From positions 4,526,501 to 4,590,500 of the forward strand of contig NZ_CP040094.1 of assembly GCF_013343235.1 (NCBI RefSeq): a stretch of DNA of 64,000 nucleotides, in the 5' to 3' direction. The DNA is from Nostoc sp. TCL240-02 (GTDB lineage Bacteria > Cyanobacteriota > Cyanobacteriia > Cyanobacteriales > Nostocaceae). The position numbers and the translations under genes were made by a program. Below, piece by piece: positions 7,368-15,561 of this stretch. Below the pieces are notes generated by a model that was given only the letters and a program-made list of their open reading frames with translations, was not told where the DNA came from and did no database searches. Every line of letters begins with the position of its first letter. Positions within the stretch are counted from its first letter, which is position 1.

Positions 7368-7377
7368 ATGAATTTGG

Positions 7378-7451
7378 TAGTGCAGACGGGACTTGAACCC
7401 GCTAATTACACGCTTGAAAGACGTGCCGCTCGGCCACTTCGCTTCTGCACC
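7378..7451 (-). tRNA. tRNA-Glu(UUC)
   Basis: The anticodon loop is CTTTCAA. Acceptor GGTGCAG/CTGCACT has a G1-U72 wobble. CCA is encoded at 7375-7377. Confidence 0.85.
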
Positions 7452-7483
7452 ATGTAATGCCATGTAAGTTGAAAAAGCTGTTG

Positions 7484-7554
<71 letters not shown>

Positions 7555-7579
7555 AGCTTTTTCGGTCAGGACACGGCAA

Positions 7580-7650
7580 CGCACAGACTAGGACTTGAAC
7601 CCAGAACAACAGTTTTGGAGACTGTGGTGTTGCCATTACACCATCTGTGC
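7580..7650 (-). tRNA. tRNA-Trp(CCA)
   Basis: The anticodon loop is CTCCAAA. Acceptor GCACAGA/TCTGTGC pairs perfectly. G73 is the Trp identity base. Confidence 0.92.
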
Positions 7651-7656
7651 ATTTGG

Positions 7657-7728
7657 TAGCAGTGGCGAGAGTCGAACTCGCATATACCAAGTTATGAGCT
7701 TGGGGCTTTGCCGTTAAGCTACACTGCA
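7657..7728 (-). tRNA. tRNA-Met(CAU), elongator-like
   Basis: The anticodon loop CTCATAA is on a CCAAG/CTTGG stem without the initiator GGG/CCC. CCA is encoded at 7654-7656. The fold shown has a U1/U72 mismatch. Confidence 0.85.
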
Positions 7729-7736
7729 ACGTTTGG

Positions 7737-7807
7737 AGTCCAGGGCGAGAATTGAACTCGCACAGTCGGTTTTGCAGACCAATACCCTACCGTTAGGCGA
7801 CCTGGAC
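7737..7807 (-). tRNA. tRNA-Cys(GCA)
   Basis: The anticodon loop is CTGCAAA. Acceptor GTCCAGG/CCTGGAC pairs perfectly. U73 is the Cys identity base. Confidence 0.93.
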
Positions 7808-7813
7808 ATACTA

Positions 7814-7887
7814 CGAGGACGACAGGAATCGAACCTGTGACCACTTGCTTCGGAAACAAGCGCTCTTTCCGACTGAGCTACATCCTC
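7814..7887 (-). tRNA. tRNA-Arg(CCG)
   Basis: The anticodon loop is TTCCGAA. The acceptor is GAGGATG/CGTCCTC with one wobble. Confidence 0.9.
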
Positions 7888-7893
7888 ATTTGG

Positions 7894-7967
7894 AAGCCTT
7901 GACGGGAGTTGCACCCACTTCTCTCTGACTGAGAATCAGAACGACTTATCTATTCGTCCACAAGGCT
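7894..7967 (-). tRNA. tRNA-Glu(CUC)-like, altered T loop
   Basis: The anticodon loop TTCTCAG is on a TCTGA/TCAGA stem. Acceptor AGCCTTG/CAAGGCT pairs perfectly and CCA is encoded. The T loop reads TGCAACT, so the near-invariant base 55 is G. Confidence 0.75.
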
Positions 7968-7970
7968 ACA

Positions 7971-8046
7971 CGGGGATGATGGGATTTGAACCCACGGTCT
8001 TTCGCTCGACAGGCGACTGCTTTAAACCGGACTAAGCTACACCCCC
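7971..8046 (-). tRNA. tRNA-Asp(GUC)
   Basis: The anticodon loop is CTGTCGA. Acceptor GGGGGTG/CATCCCC has one wobble, and G73 is the Asp identity base. It is the first unit transcribed from the array promoter. Confidence 0.92.
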
Positions 8047-8113
8047 ACGTTGGATGGCAATTATTTAGTTTTCATGGTTCAGAAGTGTTTGCGCTATGCC
8101 TTTTTGAGAGGCT

Positions 8114-8128
8114 GTAGTGCTTCACTAC
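8114..8128. promoter_or_regulatory. Dyad at the predicted start of the tRNA array transcript
   Basis: GTAGTG-CTT-CACTAC is a perfect 6-bp dyad placed just downstream of the -10 element. That position suits a repressor operator. Confidence 0.5.
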
Positions 8129-8132
8129 ATAT

Positions 8133-8161
8133 ATACTACATAATATATTACAAGGTGTCAA
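8133..8161 (-). promoter_or_regulatory. Promoter of the tRNA array
   Basis: On the minus strand, a consensus -35 TTGACA (8156-8161) is followed after 17 nt by TAGTAT (8133-8138). Copies of TTGTAGTAT or near-copies lie at 8166-8174 and 8133-8141. The leader before tRNA-Asp would be about 80 nt. Confidence 0.65.
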
Positions 8162-8247
8162 GGGCATACTACAAAATTTTGAGAAGAAGTGAGAGGACAT
8201 TGTGATGTAATCGCGGTATTGCCCTCTCTGATTGAGTTTGAAGTAAA

Positions 8248-8769
8248 TTACTCAGATTCACTCAGGCGTTGTGCGCTCCAAAACTGTTCGGCAAATGCAA
8301 CTGCTGGGTGAATTGGGGCTTTAGGCTTGCTTTTGAGTACCATTCCAGCTTCATGAGGTAGGCGATCGCCTTTGGTTGAATTACACTTCTCACACGCAGT
8401 TACAACGTTGTCCCAGGTATGCTGCCCACCTTTTGAGCGGGGGATTACATGGTCAAGGGTCAGATGCTTGGTGCTACCGCAGTATTGGCAGGTGTGATTG
8501 TCTCGCTTGAGTACCTCACGCCGATTTACAGGTGGTACTTTCCAATGCCGTTCGGGATTACCAACGGTCAAGCGAATATGTTCGGGAACTTGTAGTACGA
8601 CGCTGGGTGAACGAACTTCCCACTGCTTTGTAGTGCCAAAATTCAACGATTCTGCCTGACCTGTGACTAACAGCACGATTGCTCGTTTAATGTTGATGCG
8701 TGCCAGTGGTAGGTAGTTCTTAGAAAAGACCACCACCGAATTTTGTAATATGTGTGGTTGAGCTTGCAT
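8248..8769 (-). CDS. HNH endonuclease upstream of the tRNA array
   Basis: A 173-residue protein. The N-terminal region (residues 1-75) is of the type found in cyanobacterial HNH proteins. The HNH zinc-finger domain (about 85-150) has CQYCGS, LTLDHVIPRSKGGQHTWDN and CEKCNSTKGD, i.e. two CxxC pairs and the HNH metal site. It is a DNA-cutting or nicking enzyme with unknown target. It lies on the same strand as the tRNA array, about 200 bp upstream, with the array promoter in between. An HNH gene beside a tRNA cluster suggests they move together. Confidence 0.9.
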   Translation of the reverse strand: MQAQPHILQNSVVVFSKNYLPLARINIKRAIVLLVTGQAESLNFGTTKQWEVRSPSVVLQVPEHIRLTVGNPERHWKVPPVNRREVLKRDNHTCQYCGSTKHLTLDHVIPRSKGGQHTWDNVVTACEKCNSTKGDRLPHEAGMVLKSKPKAPIHPAVAFAEQFWSAQRLSESE

Positions 8770-8786
8770 ACGTTAAATCCACTCCT

Positions 8787-8826
8787 CAAAAAATAACCCC
8801 CGCCTCTGGTCATCAGGAGCGGGGGT
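8787..8826 (-). terminator. Rho-independent terminator upstream of the HNH gene
   Basis: On the minus strand, ACCCCCGC pairs with GCGGGGGT around a 15-nt loop, followed by TATTTTTT. It ends a minus-strand transcript that enters from the right (8849-9067 region). Confidence 0.75.
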
Positions 8827-8848
8827 CAGGTAGTTGATACTTTTTGCC

Positions 8849-9067
8849 CTATGTCGGTGCTGTAAGACATTTGCACCTCCCGCTTTGGATAAGTTGATCT
8901 AGATTCAGCCATCCGGTAATCGCTTCAAAAATACTTTCACGCTGCAATTTACTGCCGACAAAACAATACATTTCCTCAAACGCAAATAGCACGATTACTC
9001 TGCCTAAACCCTTGTTGGGTCGGCAATGCACCGCGCTATTAATGGTTGAGGAGAATCTGCTGATCAT
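8849..9067 (-). CDS. Small hypothetical protein, uncertain
   Basis: A 72-residue frame just upstream of a clear minus-strand terminator, which argues that this strand is transcribed. The sequence (for instance MYCFVGSKLQRESIFEAI) is not recognised. A start at the internal Met is equally possible. The terminator could instead serve a non-coding RNA. Confidence 0.35.
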   Translation of the reverse strand: MISRFSSTINSAVHCRPNKGLGRVIVLFAFEEMYCFVGSKLQRESIFEAITGWLNLDQLIQSGRCKCLTAPT

Positions 9068-9074
9068 TGAAGGC

Positions 9075-9122
9075 TTGTAGTATTTGTAATTGAGACTTAT
9101 ATCAATAATACAGTTGTAGTAT
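9075..9122. promoter_or_regulatory. Two TTGTAGTAT motifs shared with the tRNA array promoter
   Basis: TTGTAGTAT occurs at 9075-9083 and 9114-9122, about 39 bp apart, just upstream of the minus-strand unit 8849-9067. The same word flanks the -35 of the tRNA array on the opposite strand. Confidence 0.45.
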
Positions 9123-9346
9123 GCGTTTGTCTACTGCCCTCTGATCCAGCCTGTGGATAAGAGTGCATTTGTTCTGGGAGCGTTTGCTTTCTCTGCACTC
9201 AAAAGCAAAGGCGATGCCTACGGCGGTAAACTACGCACCCTTGATCACCTTTTCCTCTAAGAAGCTGATTGCACCCCCAAAGAGCGATCGCACTTTTCCT
9301 CTAAGAAAATAGTAGAGTGTCTTTAGTAAATGCGATGTTTTAGTTC

Positions 9347-10336
9347 ATGAAACGGTTGTTTGCTTTTATTACAATTGCTTTCCTCTGCTTTGATTTTGCT
9401 CATCTTGTCAACGCATCTGGGTCAATCTCAACAGATTCAAATAATACTTGTACTTTAAGGGTGTTGAAAAAAGGAGAGGGTTGTTTCCTTTACAAGGTTG
9501 AAGCTGGCAATTTCTCTATCCCTGTTTACTACTACCTACCTAATCAATTGCAGGCAAATACTAAAGTGGTATTCGCCATGCATGGTGAAAAACGGAATGC
9601 TGAAGATTATAGAAATGACTGGAGAAATATCTACAATCGCTTGGGGAGCGACAATCAAAATTTTATCCTGCTTGCTCCTCAGTTTAAGCAAAAGCGCTAT
9701 CCATTAGCTACAGGGTATAACCTTGGCAATATGTTTACAGAAGATTTGAAGATTCTAAATCCTCGAAACCAATGGGCGTTTACTCAAATTGAAAATATTT
9801 TTGACTTCGTGAAAAGAAGCACCAAAGTCAACGCAACCAATTACTATCTCTATGGTCACTCTGCTGGCGCACAGTTCGTACATCGAATGGTCATTTTTAT
9901 GCCCCATGCACATATTAAAAAGGCGATCGCCGCAGAAGCTGGGTCGTACACAATACCCGATGAGCATAAGGACTATCCCTGCGGTTTCAATAAACAAACC
10001 GGAGAGCAACTGCCATCTGTGGACTTGAAACCCACATTCAGCACACCAATGACAATAATTTTAGGCACAAAAGATAACAAACCTTTATCGGATGAGCATG
10101 ATACCTATAAGTGTGATGTACAACAAGGTTCTAATCGTTTGACTCGTGGCGAATATTTCTACACTCAAGTCAAAAACATTGCTAATAATAAGAAAGAAGA
10201 TTTTCAATGGACTCTCAAAAAAGTTACTGCTGCTCACATTGTTGCAAAAACGAATCCCTCTATTGAAGATCCGATGTTAGTGTCTTGTGCCGCAAAGGAG
10301 TTTTTTCCTCTCTTAACGGGGGTTAACTGCAAATAG
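9347..10336 (+). CDS. Secreted alpha/beta hydrolase
   Basis: A 329-residue protein with a clear signal peptide (MKRLFAFITIAFLCFDFAHLVNA). The alpha/beta-hydrolase core has VVFAMHGEKRN (oxyanion-hole strand), the nucleophile elbow YGHSAGAQF (Ser about residue 170) and a late AAHIV histidine. Several cysteines in the mature part suggest disulfides in the periplasm or outside. It is likely an esterase or depolymerase-like enzyme; the substrate is unknown. Confidence 0.75.
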   Translation: MKRLFAFITIAFLCFDFAHLVNASGSISTDSNNTCTLRVLKKGEGCFLYKVEAGNFSIPVYYYLPNQLQANTKVVFAMHGEKRNAEDYRNDWRNIYNRLGSDNQNFILLAPQFKQKRYPLATGYNLGNMFTEDLKILNPRNQWAFTQIENIFDFVKRSTKVNATNYYLYGHSAGAQFVHRMVIFMPHAHIKKAIAAEAGSYTIPDEHKDYPCGFNKQTGEQLPSVDLKPTFSTPMTIILGTKDNKPLSDEHDTYKCDVQQGSNRLTRGEYFYTQVKNIANNKKEDFQWTLKKVTAAHIVAKTNPSIEDPMLVSCAAKEFFPLLTGVNCK

Positions 10337-10412
10337 AGGAGTGTTACCGAAGCTGCAAAAGCTTCTGGTTAGGTTTTCTGTAACAGCTTGCCAACTTCAG
10401 TTTTTTGAAGCT

Positions 10413-10622
10413 TTACTCAATTTCAGTTTCTCCATTACCTTGCACGGTTTGAAGAACTGATTCCAGACGATAACTAGCCTCACGCATATAATATACAGCC
10501 GCGCCCAGGTCTTCAAACACGCTGTCAAATTGGGGATGCGTGTGCGGAAAAATCTTTCCTAACTTATCAGCAATTTGCTTTAGTTCTTGTTGGATAGCGA
10601 TTAGTTGTTGAGTATCGTCCAT
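10413..10622 (-). CDS. Small helical hypothetical protein
   Basis: A 69-residue, acidic, probably coiled-coil protein (QQELKQIADKLGKIF; YYMREASYRLESVL). I do not recognise the family. It stands alone between a convergent hydrolase and the remnant HNH gene. Confidence 0.5.
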   Translation of the reverse strand: MDDTQQLIAIQQELKQIADKLGKIFPHTHPQFDSVFEDLGAAVYYMREASYRLESVLQTVQGNGETEIE

Positions 10623-10646
10623 ACTGTAACTCTGTGCTTTGACTAT

Positions 10647-11252
10647 TTACCACAACGATAACTGCCCTGGCGAAACATTTGATTTACTACCTTGGTGGTA
10701 ATAAAGGTGACAGGCACTTTATATAGACAACAAAAATCTATTCTACAACGTAGAAAAAACAACAACAACAGCCCTAATTCTTGCATTGGGGTAGAAACAA
10801 ATTAATTTCCACAACGTAGAAAATGACCAAGGTTGAATGGGCGACATACCCTCACACAAAGGAACAATTTAGCTGTGTCTTCGACCCTGAAACCTCCCTA
10901 CCTATAGAGCCAATCCAGAAGCTTTTGAACTACTGTAGAAAGAGTTATCATGGGTTACGTTGTAGAATAATTTTACAAAAGCCAGTCATATCAAGGTTTC
11001 TAGGACGTTGATTCTACATAAACCACTACACAGAGCTACTAAGTTTTCTTTCCTGTTATCAGATGGGTCGCGGTTCCAATGGTGAACTTGAAGCGTGTAC
11101 ACTCTGCGCTTTGAGCGTGTGAGCTTTGATGTGTCTTCTTTTGGGGGTATGCAGTGTAACCCGCACTTTTGACAACGCCACTGGGCTTGTTGCTTAACTG
11201 AAGTGGCAATTTCTGACCAATTATCTGGGTATAGAGAATAGGTGAACGTCAT
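10647..11252 (-). pseudogene. HNH endonuclease gene interrupted by about 340 bp
   Basis: The N-terminal part (11252 down to about 11023) carries CQKCGLHC and LQVHHWNRDPSDNRKENLVALCSG. It closely resembles the intact HNH protein at 53221-53523. The last ten residues, NVSPGQLSLW-stop, reappear in frame at about 10647-10679. Foreign DNA and a loss of about 11 codons separate the halves, so the gene is broken. Confidence 0.75.
10683..11022. other. Insert within the HNH pseudogene
   Basis: About 340 bp. A 62-codon plus-strand frame (10823-11011) has SLPIEPIQKLLNYCRKS, which recalls the start of tyrosine recombinases. TTCTAC-AAC-GTAGAA is a dyad at about 10741-10755, with related copies near 10807 and 10958. 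Either a miniature element or a recombinase-gene fragment. Confidence 0.4.
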
Positions 11253-11333
11253 TGCTTGTAATGCAACTAAGGCTTGACCAATTGTAATGCCAATAGCAGT
11301 ACGAAAGCTTAACCAAATTCATATAGGCGATCG

Positions 11334-11567
11334 CTACGAGCCATAAATATCTTTTAATACAGCTTCTAGCCCCGCATTTAAATCTTGCAGTGCTGCATCC
11401 AAACTGTCATAACTTTCTTTTCCCTCCCAAAACATTCCACCACAATCGAGTGCGCGCACAAAAGAATTGAGAGGACTATCTACGTCATAACCAATTTCAA
11501 TCCAGCCTTCATGCTCATCTACCCAACGAGCAATATTTGGGTAAGTTTTTTCAAATGAAACTTTCAT
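11334..11567 (-). CDS. Small acidic hypothetical protein
   Basis: A 77-residue acidic protein (EGWIEIGYDVDSPLNSFVRALDCGG) of the kind often seen in cyanobacterial plasmids. The function is unknown. It lies 26 bp downstream of the tyrosine recombinase on the same strand, so the two are probably co-transcribed. Confidence 0.6.
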   Translation of the reverse strand: MKVSFEKTYPNIARWVDEHEGWIEIGYDVDSPLNSFVRALDCGGMFWEGKESYDSLDAALQDLNAGLEAVLKDIYGS

Positions 11568-11593
11568 ATTTTCCTCCAGAACTAATCACCCCA

Positions 11594-12436
11594 TCACTCA
11601 TCATCATCGGGCAAATACAACCTACTACTATCAGTCGGTCTGGCATGAAGATACATTTCCGTAATCGCTACCGAACTATGCCCCAATGTTTTTTGTAACA
11701 AGTGTATCGGCGCTCCTCTGTCTAAGCTGTGACTAGCGTGGCTATGTCTGAGCCAGTGGGGTGATACATTCCCCTCAATAAGAGCGCGGTTTGCAGCATT
11801 TTTCACAATATGAAATACCATTGACCTACACAGATGACCACCCTTAGCGGAAACAAACACTGGGTCATCGTGTTTGGCGTAACCCTTTAAAGAGTTAATC
11901 TCCCGCCAAATACCAGCACCCACCAGCACGGTTCTCGTTTTATCACCCTTACCGAATACCGTGATTTGTCCACCATCACCACGGGCTTTGAGGTCACGCC
12001 ACTTGAGGCTACATAATTCACTTACCCGTAAACCCGCAAAATAAAGTAAACGAACCAGAGTGCGATCGCGTCCATTTGTCGTGGAATTTATCAGTAATCG
12101 TACTTCCTCTTGAGTGAGAATTCGCTCTGCCAATCGGTTCTTTGCCTTGGGTGACTTAACTAAAACACCCAAGTTCGCCGATATCACCCCCAACTGTTTA
12201 GCAAAGGAAAATAGACTCTTTATTGCTCCCACTGCTACCCGCTTGGAATTATCAGAACTACTTAGTGTCATCACCCACAGTTGAATATCCATGAGGGTGC
12301 AATCAGAAGCGGGCTTGTTGACATGAGAAAAAAACCGCTCGGCATAGCGACGGTAGCCGTCAACGGTGTTCTTACTTTTACCATGCAGCCAGAGGTCGAT
12401 AAGTTCGGTATTAGTGAGCGTGGGAGTATTCAACAT
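11594..12436 (-). CDS. Tyrosine recombinase (XerC/D-like)
   Basis: A 280-residue integrase. The N-terminal SAM-like core-binding domain covers residues 10-85 and the catalytic domain 100-275. The catalytic residues are visible: R137 in GLRVSEL, K163 in FGKGDK, H227 and R230 in HWLRHSHA, H253 in LGHSS and Y262 in EMYLH. It should cut and rejoin DNA at a specific site, for plasmid dimer resolution or cassette integration. A remnant of a close relative lies at 4720-4761. Confidence 0.92.
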   Translation of the reverse strand: MLNTPTLTNTELIDLWLHGKSKNTVDGYRRYAERFFSHVNKPASDCTLMDIQLWVMTLSSSDNSKRVAVGAIKSLFSFAKQLGVISANLGVLVKSPKAKNRLAERILTQEEVRLLINSTTNGRDRTLVRLLYFAGLRVSELCSLKWRDLKARGDGGQITVFGKGDKTRTVLVGAGIWREINSLKGYAKHDDPVFVSAKGGHLCRSMVFHIVKNAANRALIEGNVSPHWLRHSHASHSLDRGAPIHLLQKTLGHSSVAITEMYLHARPTDSSRLYLPDDDE

Positions 12437-12647
12437 TGGTTATTCTTATGTTGAATGCTCTTTCATTAAACCGCAAAAGTGGGGGCAGTTTTTGCCCGAT
12501 GTGCGATTCCGTAATTTAGACCAGGGCGCACCTGTGCGGGTCATACATCTTTACATAACACCCTACACTATGCGCACGCCAAGCAAGCGCGTATTATGAA
12601 GATGCGATGCCTGTGGCGGGCTACGCCTACACCAAGCCATTTGATGA

Positions 12648-13322
12648 TTAGCGTAGCCTGCCAAATGCGATCGCAGTTTCTTTTTCCTGTTTAGATTCCC
12701 CGCCTCGCCAGCGAAATGCGATCGCCTTGTCTTGACTATCCACAATCACTCCGATTACTCCTGTGCCTAACCCCGTTTGTTTGCGATGACGACTATCTTG
12801 AGCGTGGGGAGATGAAGTGGAATCGATCACAGGAATGAGCCTTTCATTTGCAAGACTCGTGGCAGTTGGTTTACCGCTGATTACCATCACATGCCCTGTA
12901 TTATGGCTGTCACTGTCCGGGGGGCGTAACCAAACCACAACATCTCCTGCACGAAGGCGACTGACTCGATAAATTTGAACCCAATGGGACAATTTGGAGA
13001 TTGGATGAGAGAACAATGTGTAAAAATCTTGAGCGAGTGGACGCTTGGATTTAGAAACGGGTACTTCAGCGTAGGCTTCTTGGGAGATTTTCTGCAAGGC
13101 ATAATCTAAAAAGCCTGAGCAATCATAGTTGAAGCGTCCGACTACTTCATCGACATCGGTAGGATGCTGATAGACTGAAGTTTTCATTAAAGAAAGTTCA
13201 CGCTCTGCTTCATGTAGTAGCAAAGGGGACTCAGACATCCCCGGTTTTGGATAGAGCGTAACCAGAGCCGCGATTATGGCAACTAAGAGTAGAGAGAAGA
13301 TAAACTTTTTTCGATTCATCAT
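12648..13322 (-). CDS. NlpC/P60-like secreted cysteine peptidase
   Basis: Translated from the ATG at 13322, the protein starts MMNRKKFIFSLLLVAIIAALV, a signal peptide or membrane anchor. A longer frame from 13388 would overlap the next gene. The NlpC/P60-type core has YDCSGFLDYAL (nucleophile Cys), NTGHVMVI (His) and PVIDSTSSPH. Such enzymes cut cell-wall peptides. It is the second gene after the DNA-binding-type protein at 13343, about 20 bp away. Confidence 0.65.
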   Translation of the reverse strand: MMNRKKFIFSLLLVAIIAALVTLYPKPGMSESPLLLHEAERELSLMKTSVYQHPTDVDEVVGRFNYDCSGFLDYALQKISQEAYAEVPVSKSKRPLAQDFYTLFSHPISKLSHWVQIYRVSRLRAGDVVVWLRPPDSDSHNTGHVMVISGKPTATSLANERLIPVIDSTSSPHAQDSRHRKQTGLGTGVIGVIVDSQDKAIAFRWRGGESKQEKETAIAFGRLR

Positions 13323-13342
13323 TAGGTGAGAGCGATTGATAC

Positions 13343-13876
13343 TTATTTGACTGGGTGATAAAGACCGTCTTCTTGAGAAAATTCCCATCCCGTACTCATG
13401 GGGTCACGGTGACGCGACCAACTGATAAATTCTTTATCGCTCCTGTTTTCTCTTTCAGTGATGAGGCTTTGGGGAGTAACACCGAGTCTTGGAGCAAGAC
13501 TTTCATTTGTCCTGGGTTTCAGTTCAACTTGCGGCTGTTGGTACGGGTGCGCTTGTCTTCGAGGTCTGGTGTTGCTGTATCTACCATCCGCGTTAGCGGA
13601 GCTTATCGTAGATATCGCCCGTGACAATTTTTCCAACTGCCCAGAGATAGCCTCTAGTTTTGTTTCTAGCTTCTCCTCTAGCTGCAAAACCGATTTGCTG
13701 CTTGGGGCAACATCGATATCAATGTTGCTATCAAACTGAGATATTAATTCCTCTAAGCCTTGTAGCAAGGCAATTGTATGCCCTTCTCTGTGCAGTTTGG
13801 ATAATCGCCGCACCAGTGGAATTAGGGCAGTAGGGACGCGAATCATTTCGCTTGGTGGGGACTTTTGGTCAGGCAT
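13343..13876 (-). CDS. Plasmid DNA-binding-type protein with GWEF..GLYHP C-terminus
   Basis: A 177-residue protein. The N-terminus (MIRVPTALIPLVRRLSKLHREGH) is a small helical domain common in cyanobacterial plasmid proteins. A coiled coil (about 60-95) follows, then SLAPRLGVTPQSL (HTH-like) and the C-terminal motif TGWEFSQEDGLYHP. The same C-terminal block occurs in the protein at 55560-56252. Part of the linker (13587-13615) comes from a dispersed repeat. It is probably a regulator or partition/recombination accessory. Confidence 0.6.
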   Translation of the reverse strand: MPDQKSPPSEMIRVPTALIPLVRRLSKLHREGHTIALLQGLEELISQFDSNIDIDVAPSSKSVLQLEEKLETKLEAISGQLEKLSRAISTISSANADGRYSNTRPRRQAHPYQQPQVELKPRTNESLAPRLGVTPQSLITERENRSDKEFISWSRHRDPMSTGWEFSQEDGLYHPVK

Positions 13877-14233
13877 TTGATATCAGTTTTGATAGCAATG
13901 AACTGATTGTAGAACCAAAGCGATGTCTACGACGGGCTATTCGCCGTCGCTATTTTCTTAGAGGAAATTTGAGCAATAGAGCGATGCCGAATAGCCCGCC
14001 GCAGGCATCGCTTGCCTCAAACGCATTAAAGTATGAAGTTACGCGCCATTGCTAGACGATTATAGCTATGGCACATCAAGCAAGAAGAGTGAGTCCGTTG
14101 CCATTGGGACGAAAAGAGTAAATACTGATCAAGTGAGGTCAGCTTTCTAGAGCAGTTCTTGAGCAAACCCCATACTTCAAAGCAGTTGCTCTGAATATAG
14201 TCTTCAAAAAAGTTACAAAAATACTTAAAATTT
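13877..14233. other. Repeat-rich intergenic region
   Basis: It holds two members of the GCGATG..GGCGGGCTA repeat family (about 13919-13952 and 13981-14010) and no supported gene. The right end should contain the nucA promoter. Confidence 0.5.
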
Positions 14234-15127
14234 ATGCCTTTAATCGGTTGCTTTCGGAATATGGCTGTTGCCCTTGCTTTGGTTACATTACTGGGATGTT
14301 CGACGGCATCTCAGACTAAGCCGCCAACACTAATTCAGTCGCCAACACCGACAACAGAAAAACCATTACAGCCAACGCTGATTGTACCTACTAAACCCTC
14401 AAGCAGCGCTAACCTGCTTTTGGGAAATCCCAGCAATGCGATCGCAAGTGTTACTACTCCTGATAATTATCTGCTGGTTAAACCACAATATGTAGTCTCT
14501 TACAACAACAGCAAGGGTACGCCTAATTGGGTGAGTTGGCAACTGAACAAGTCATGGTTGGGTACTACAGACCGTCAAAATAACTTTCGCCCTGATGACA
14601 CTTTACCTACAAATTTTGCGCGAGTGACACCGACTATTTACGCTGCTTCAGGATATGACAAAGGTCACATCACTCCATCAGCAGACCGCACCAAGAGCGT
14701 AGAGGATAATGCTAGTACATTTTTGATGACTAACATGGTTCCCCAGACTCCCGATAATAACAGACGCACTTGGGAAGGTTTAGAACAATACTCTAGAGAG
14801 CTTGTCACAAAAGAAGGTAAAGAACTTTACATCATTGCTGGGCCATTAGGGAGCCAAGGTCAACCCCTCAAAGGCAAAGTCACAATTCCCGCGTCAACCT
14901 GGAAAGTCGTTGTTGTTTTGGATCAACCTGGTGCTGGTATTAACGGCATTACTGCCAACACTCGCACTATTGCTGTGAATATTCCTAATCAGCAGGGAAT
15001 AAACCCAGACTGGAGAAAATACAGAGTCAGTGTAGATGAAATAGAAGAACTGACAGGATATAATTTTCTATCCAACGTGCCTACAGCCATTCAAGACAAG
15101 ATTGAAGAAAAGATAGATATTCAGTAA
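14234..15127 (+). CDS. nucA: DNA/RNA non-specific endonuclease, NucA type
   Basis: A 297-residue exported nuclease. The N-terminal lipoprotein signal ends LLGC (Cys22), followed by a Pro/Thr linker. The beta-beta-alpha-metal nuclease domain has YDKGHITPSADR (D142-K143-G144-H145, where the family usually has DRGH) and TNMVPQTPDNNRRTWEGLE with the metal-binding Asn. It cleaves DNA and RNA sugar-nonspecifically outside the cytoplasm. It is convergent with nuiA, its inhibitor, 20 bp away. The Arg-to-Lys change in DRGH is conservative but notable. Confidence 0.93.
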   Translation: MPLIGCFRNMAVALALVTLLGCSTASQTKPPTLIQSPTPTTEKPLQPTLIVPTKPSSSANLLLGNPSNAIASVTTPDNYLLVKPQYVVSYNNSKGTPNWVSWQLNKSWLGTTDRQNNFRPDDTLPTNFARVTPTIYAASGYDKGHITPSADRTKSVEDNASTFLMTNMVPQTPDNNRRTWEGLEQYSRELVTKEGKELYIIAGPLGSQGQPLKGKVTIPASTWKVVVVLDQPGAGINGITANTRTIAVNIPNQQGINPDWRKYRVSVDEIEELTGYNFLSNVPTAIQDKIEEKIDIQ

Positions 15128-15147
15128 TTAAATCAGTTATCAAGTTT

Positions 15148-15561
15148 TCACGTTTCTACAACCTTAGTAGAAAGCCCTGCTAAATCACCTGTTGGGGTTT
15201 CGCCGACGATGTAAGCATCAATTTCAATTTCCCCTAAGCGATACACCTGCGGGGTTTTTAAGCTCGATTTTATTATCTCTAGTAGTTTTTTAAATCTGGT
15301 AACTATAGCTTTTTCTTCATCCTCATGCCAATCTTGGGGAGTAGTCGCAACGCTAAAAAAATCGTCAACTGGCACAATTTCAACAGACGCATCTGGAGAA
15401 TGACCTGTCTGTTGTACAACTTTTTGAGTTGTTGTGGGGGTTGCAATACCTGACCACAAAAAAACTTCAAACGGGTAATCAGACTCACTCGTAAATAGTA
15501 AGCCGTCGGATGCTTGTTTTAACTGTTCTAGAATTTCTGAATTAGTTTTGGTCATAAGCAC
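15148..15561 (-). CDS. nuiA: Nuclease A inhibitor NuiA
   Basis: A 137-residue acidic protein with the sequence hallmarks of Anabaena NuiA: TNSEILEQLKQASDGLLF, TTPQDWHEDEEKA, TPQVYRLGEIEID and a C-terminal GLSTKVVET. NuiA binds NucA tightly and blocks its active site in the cytoplasm. The start may be the second Met (MTKTNSE). Convergent with nucA, the two form a toxin/immunity-like pair. Confidence 0.95.
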   Translation of the reverse strand: MLMTKTNSEILEQLKQASDGLLFTSESDYPFEVFLWSGIATPTTTQKVVQQTGHSPDASVEIVPVDDFFSVATTPQDWHEDEEKAIVTRFKKLLEIIKSSLKTPQVYRLGEIEIDAYIVGETPTGDLAGLSTKVVET

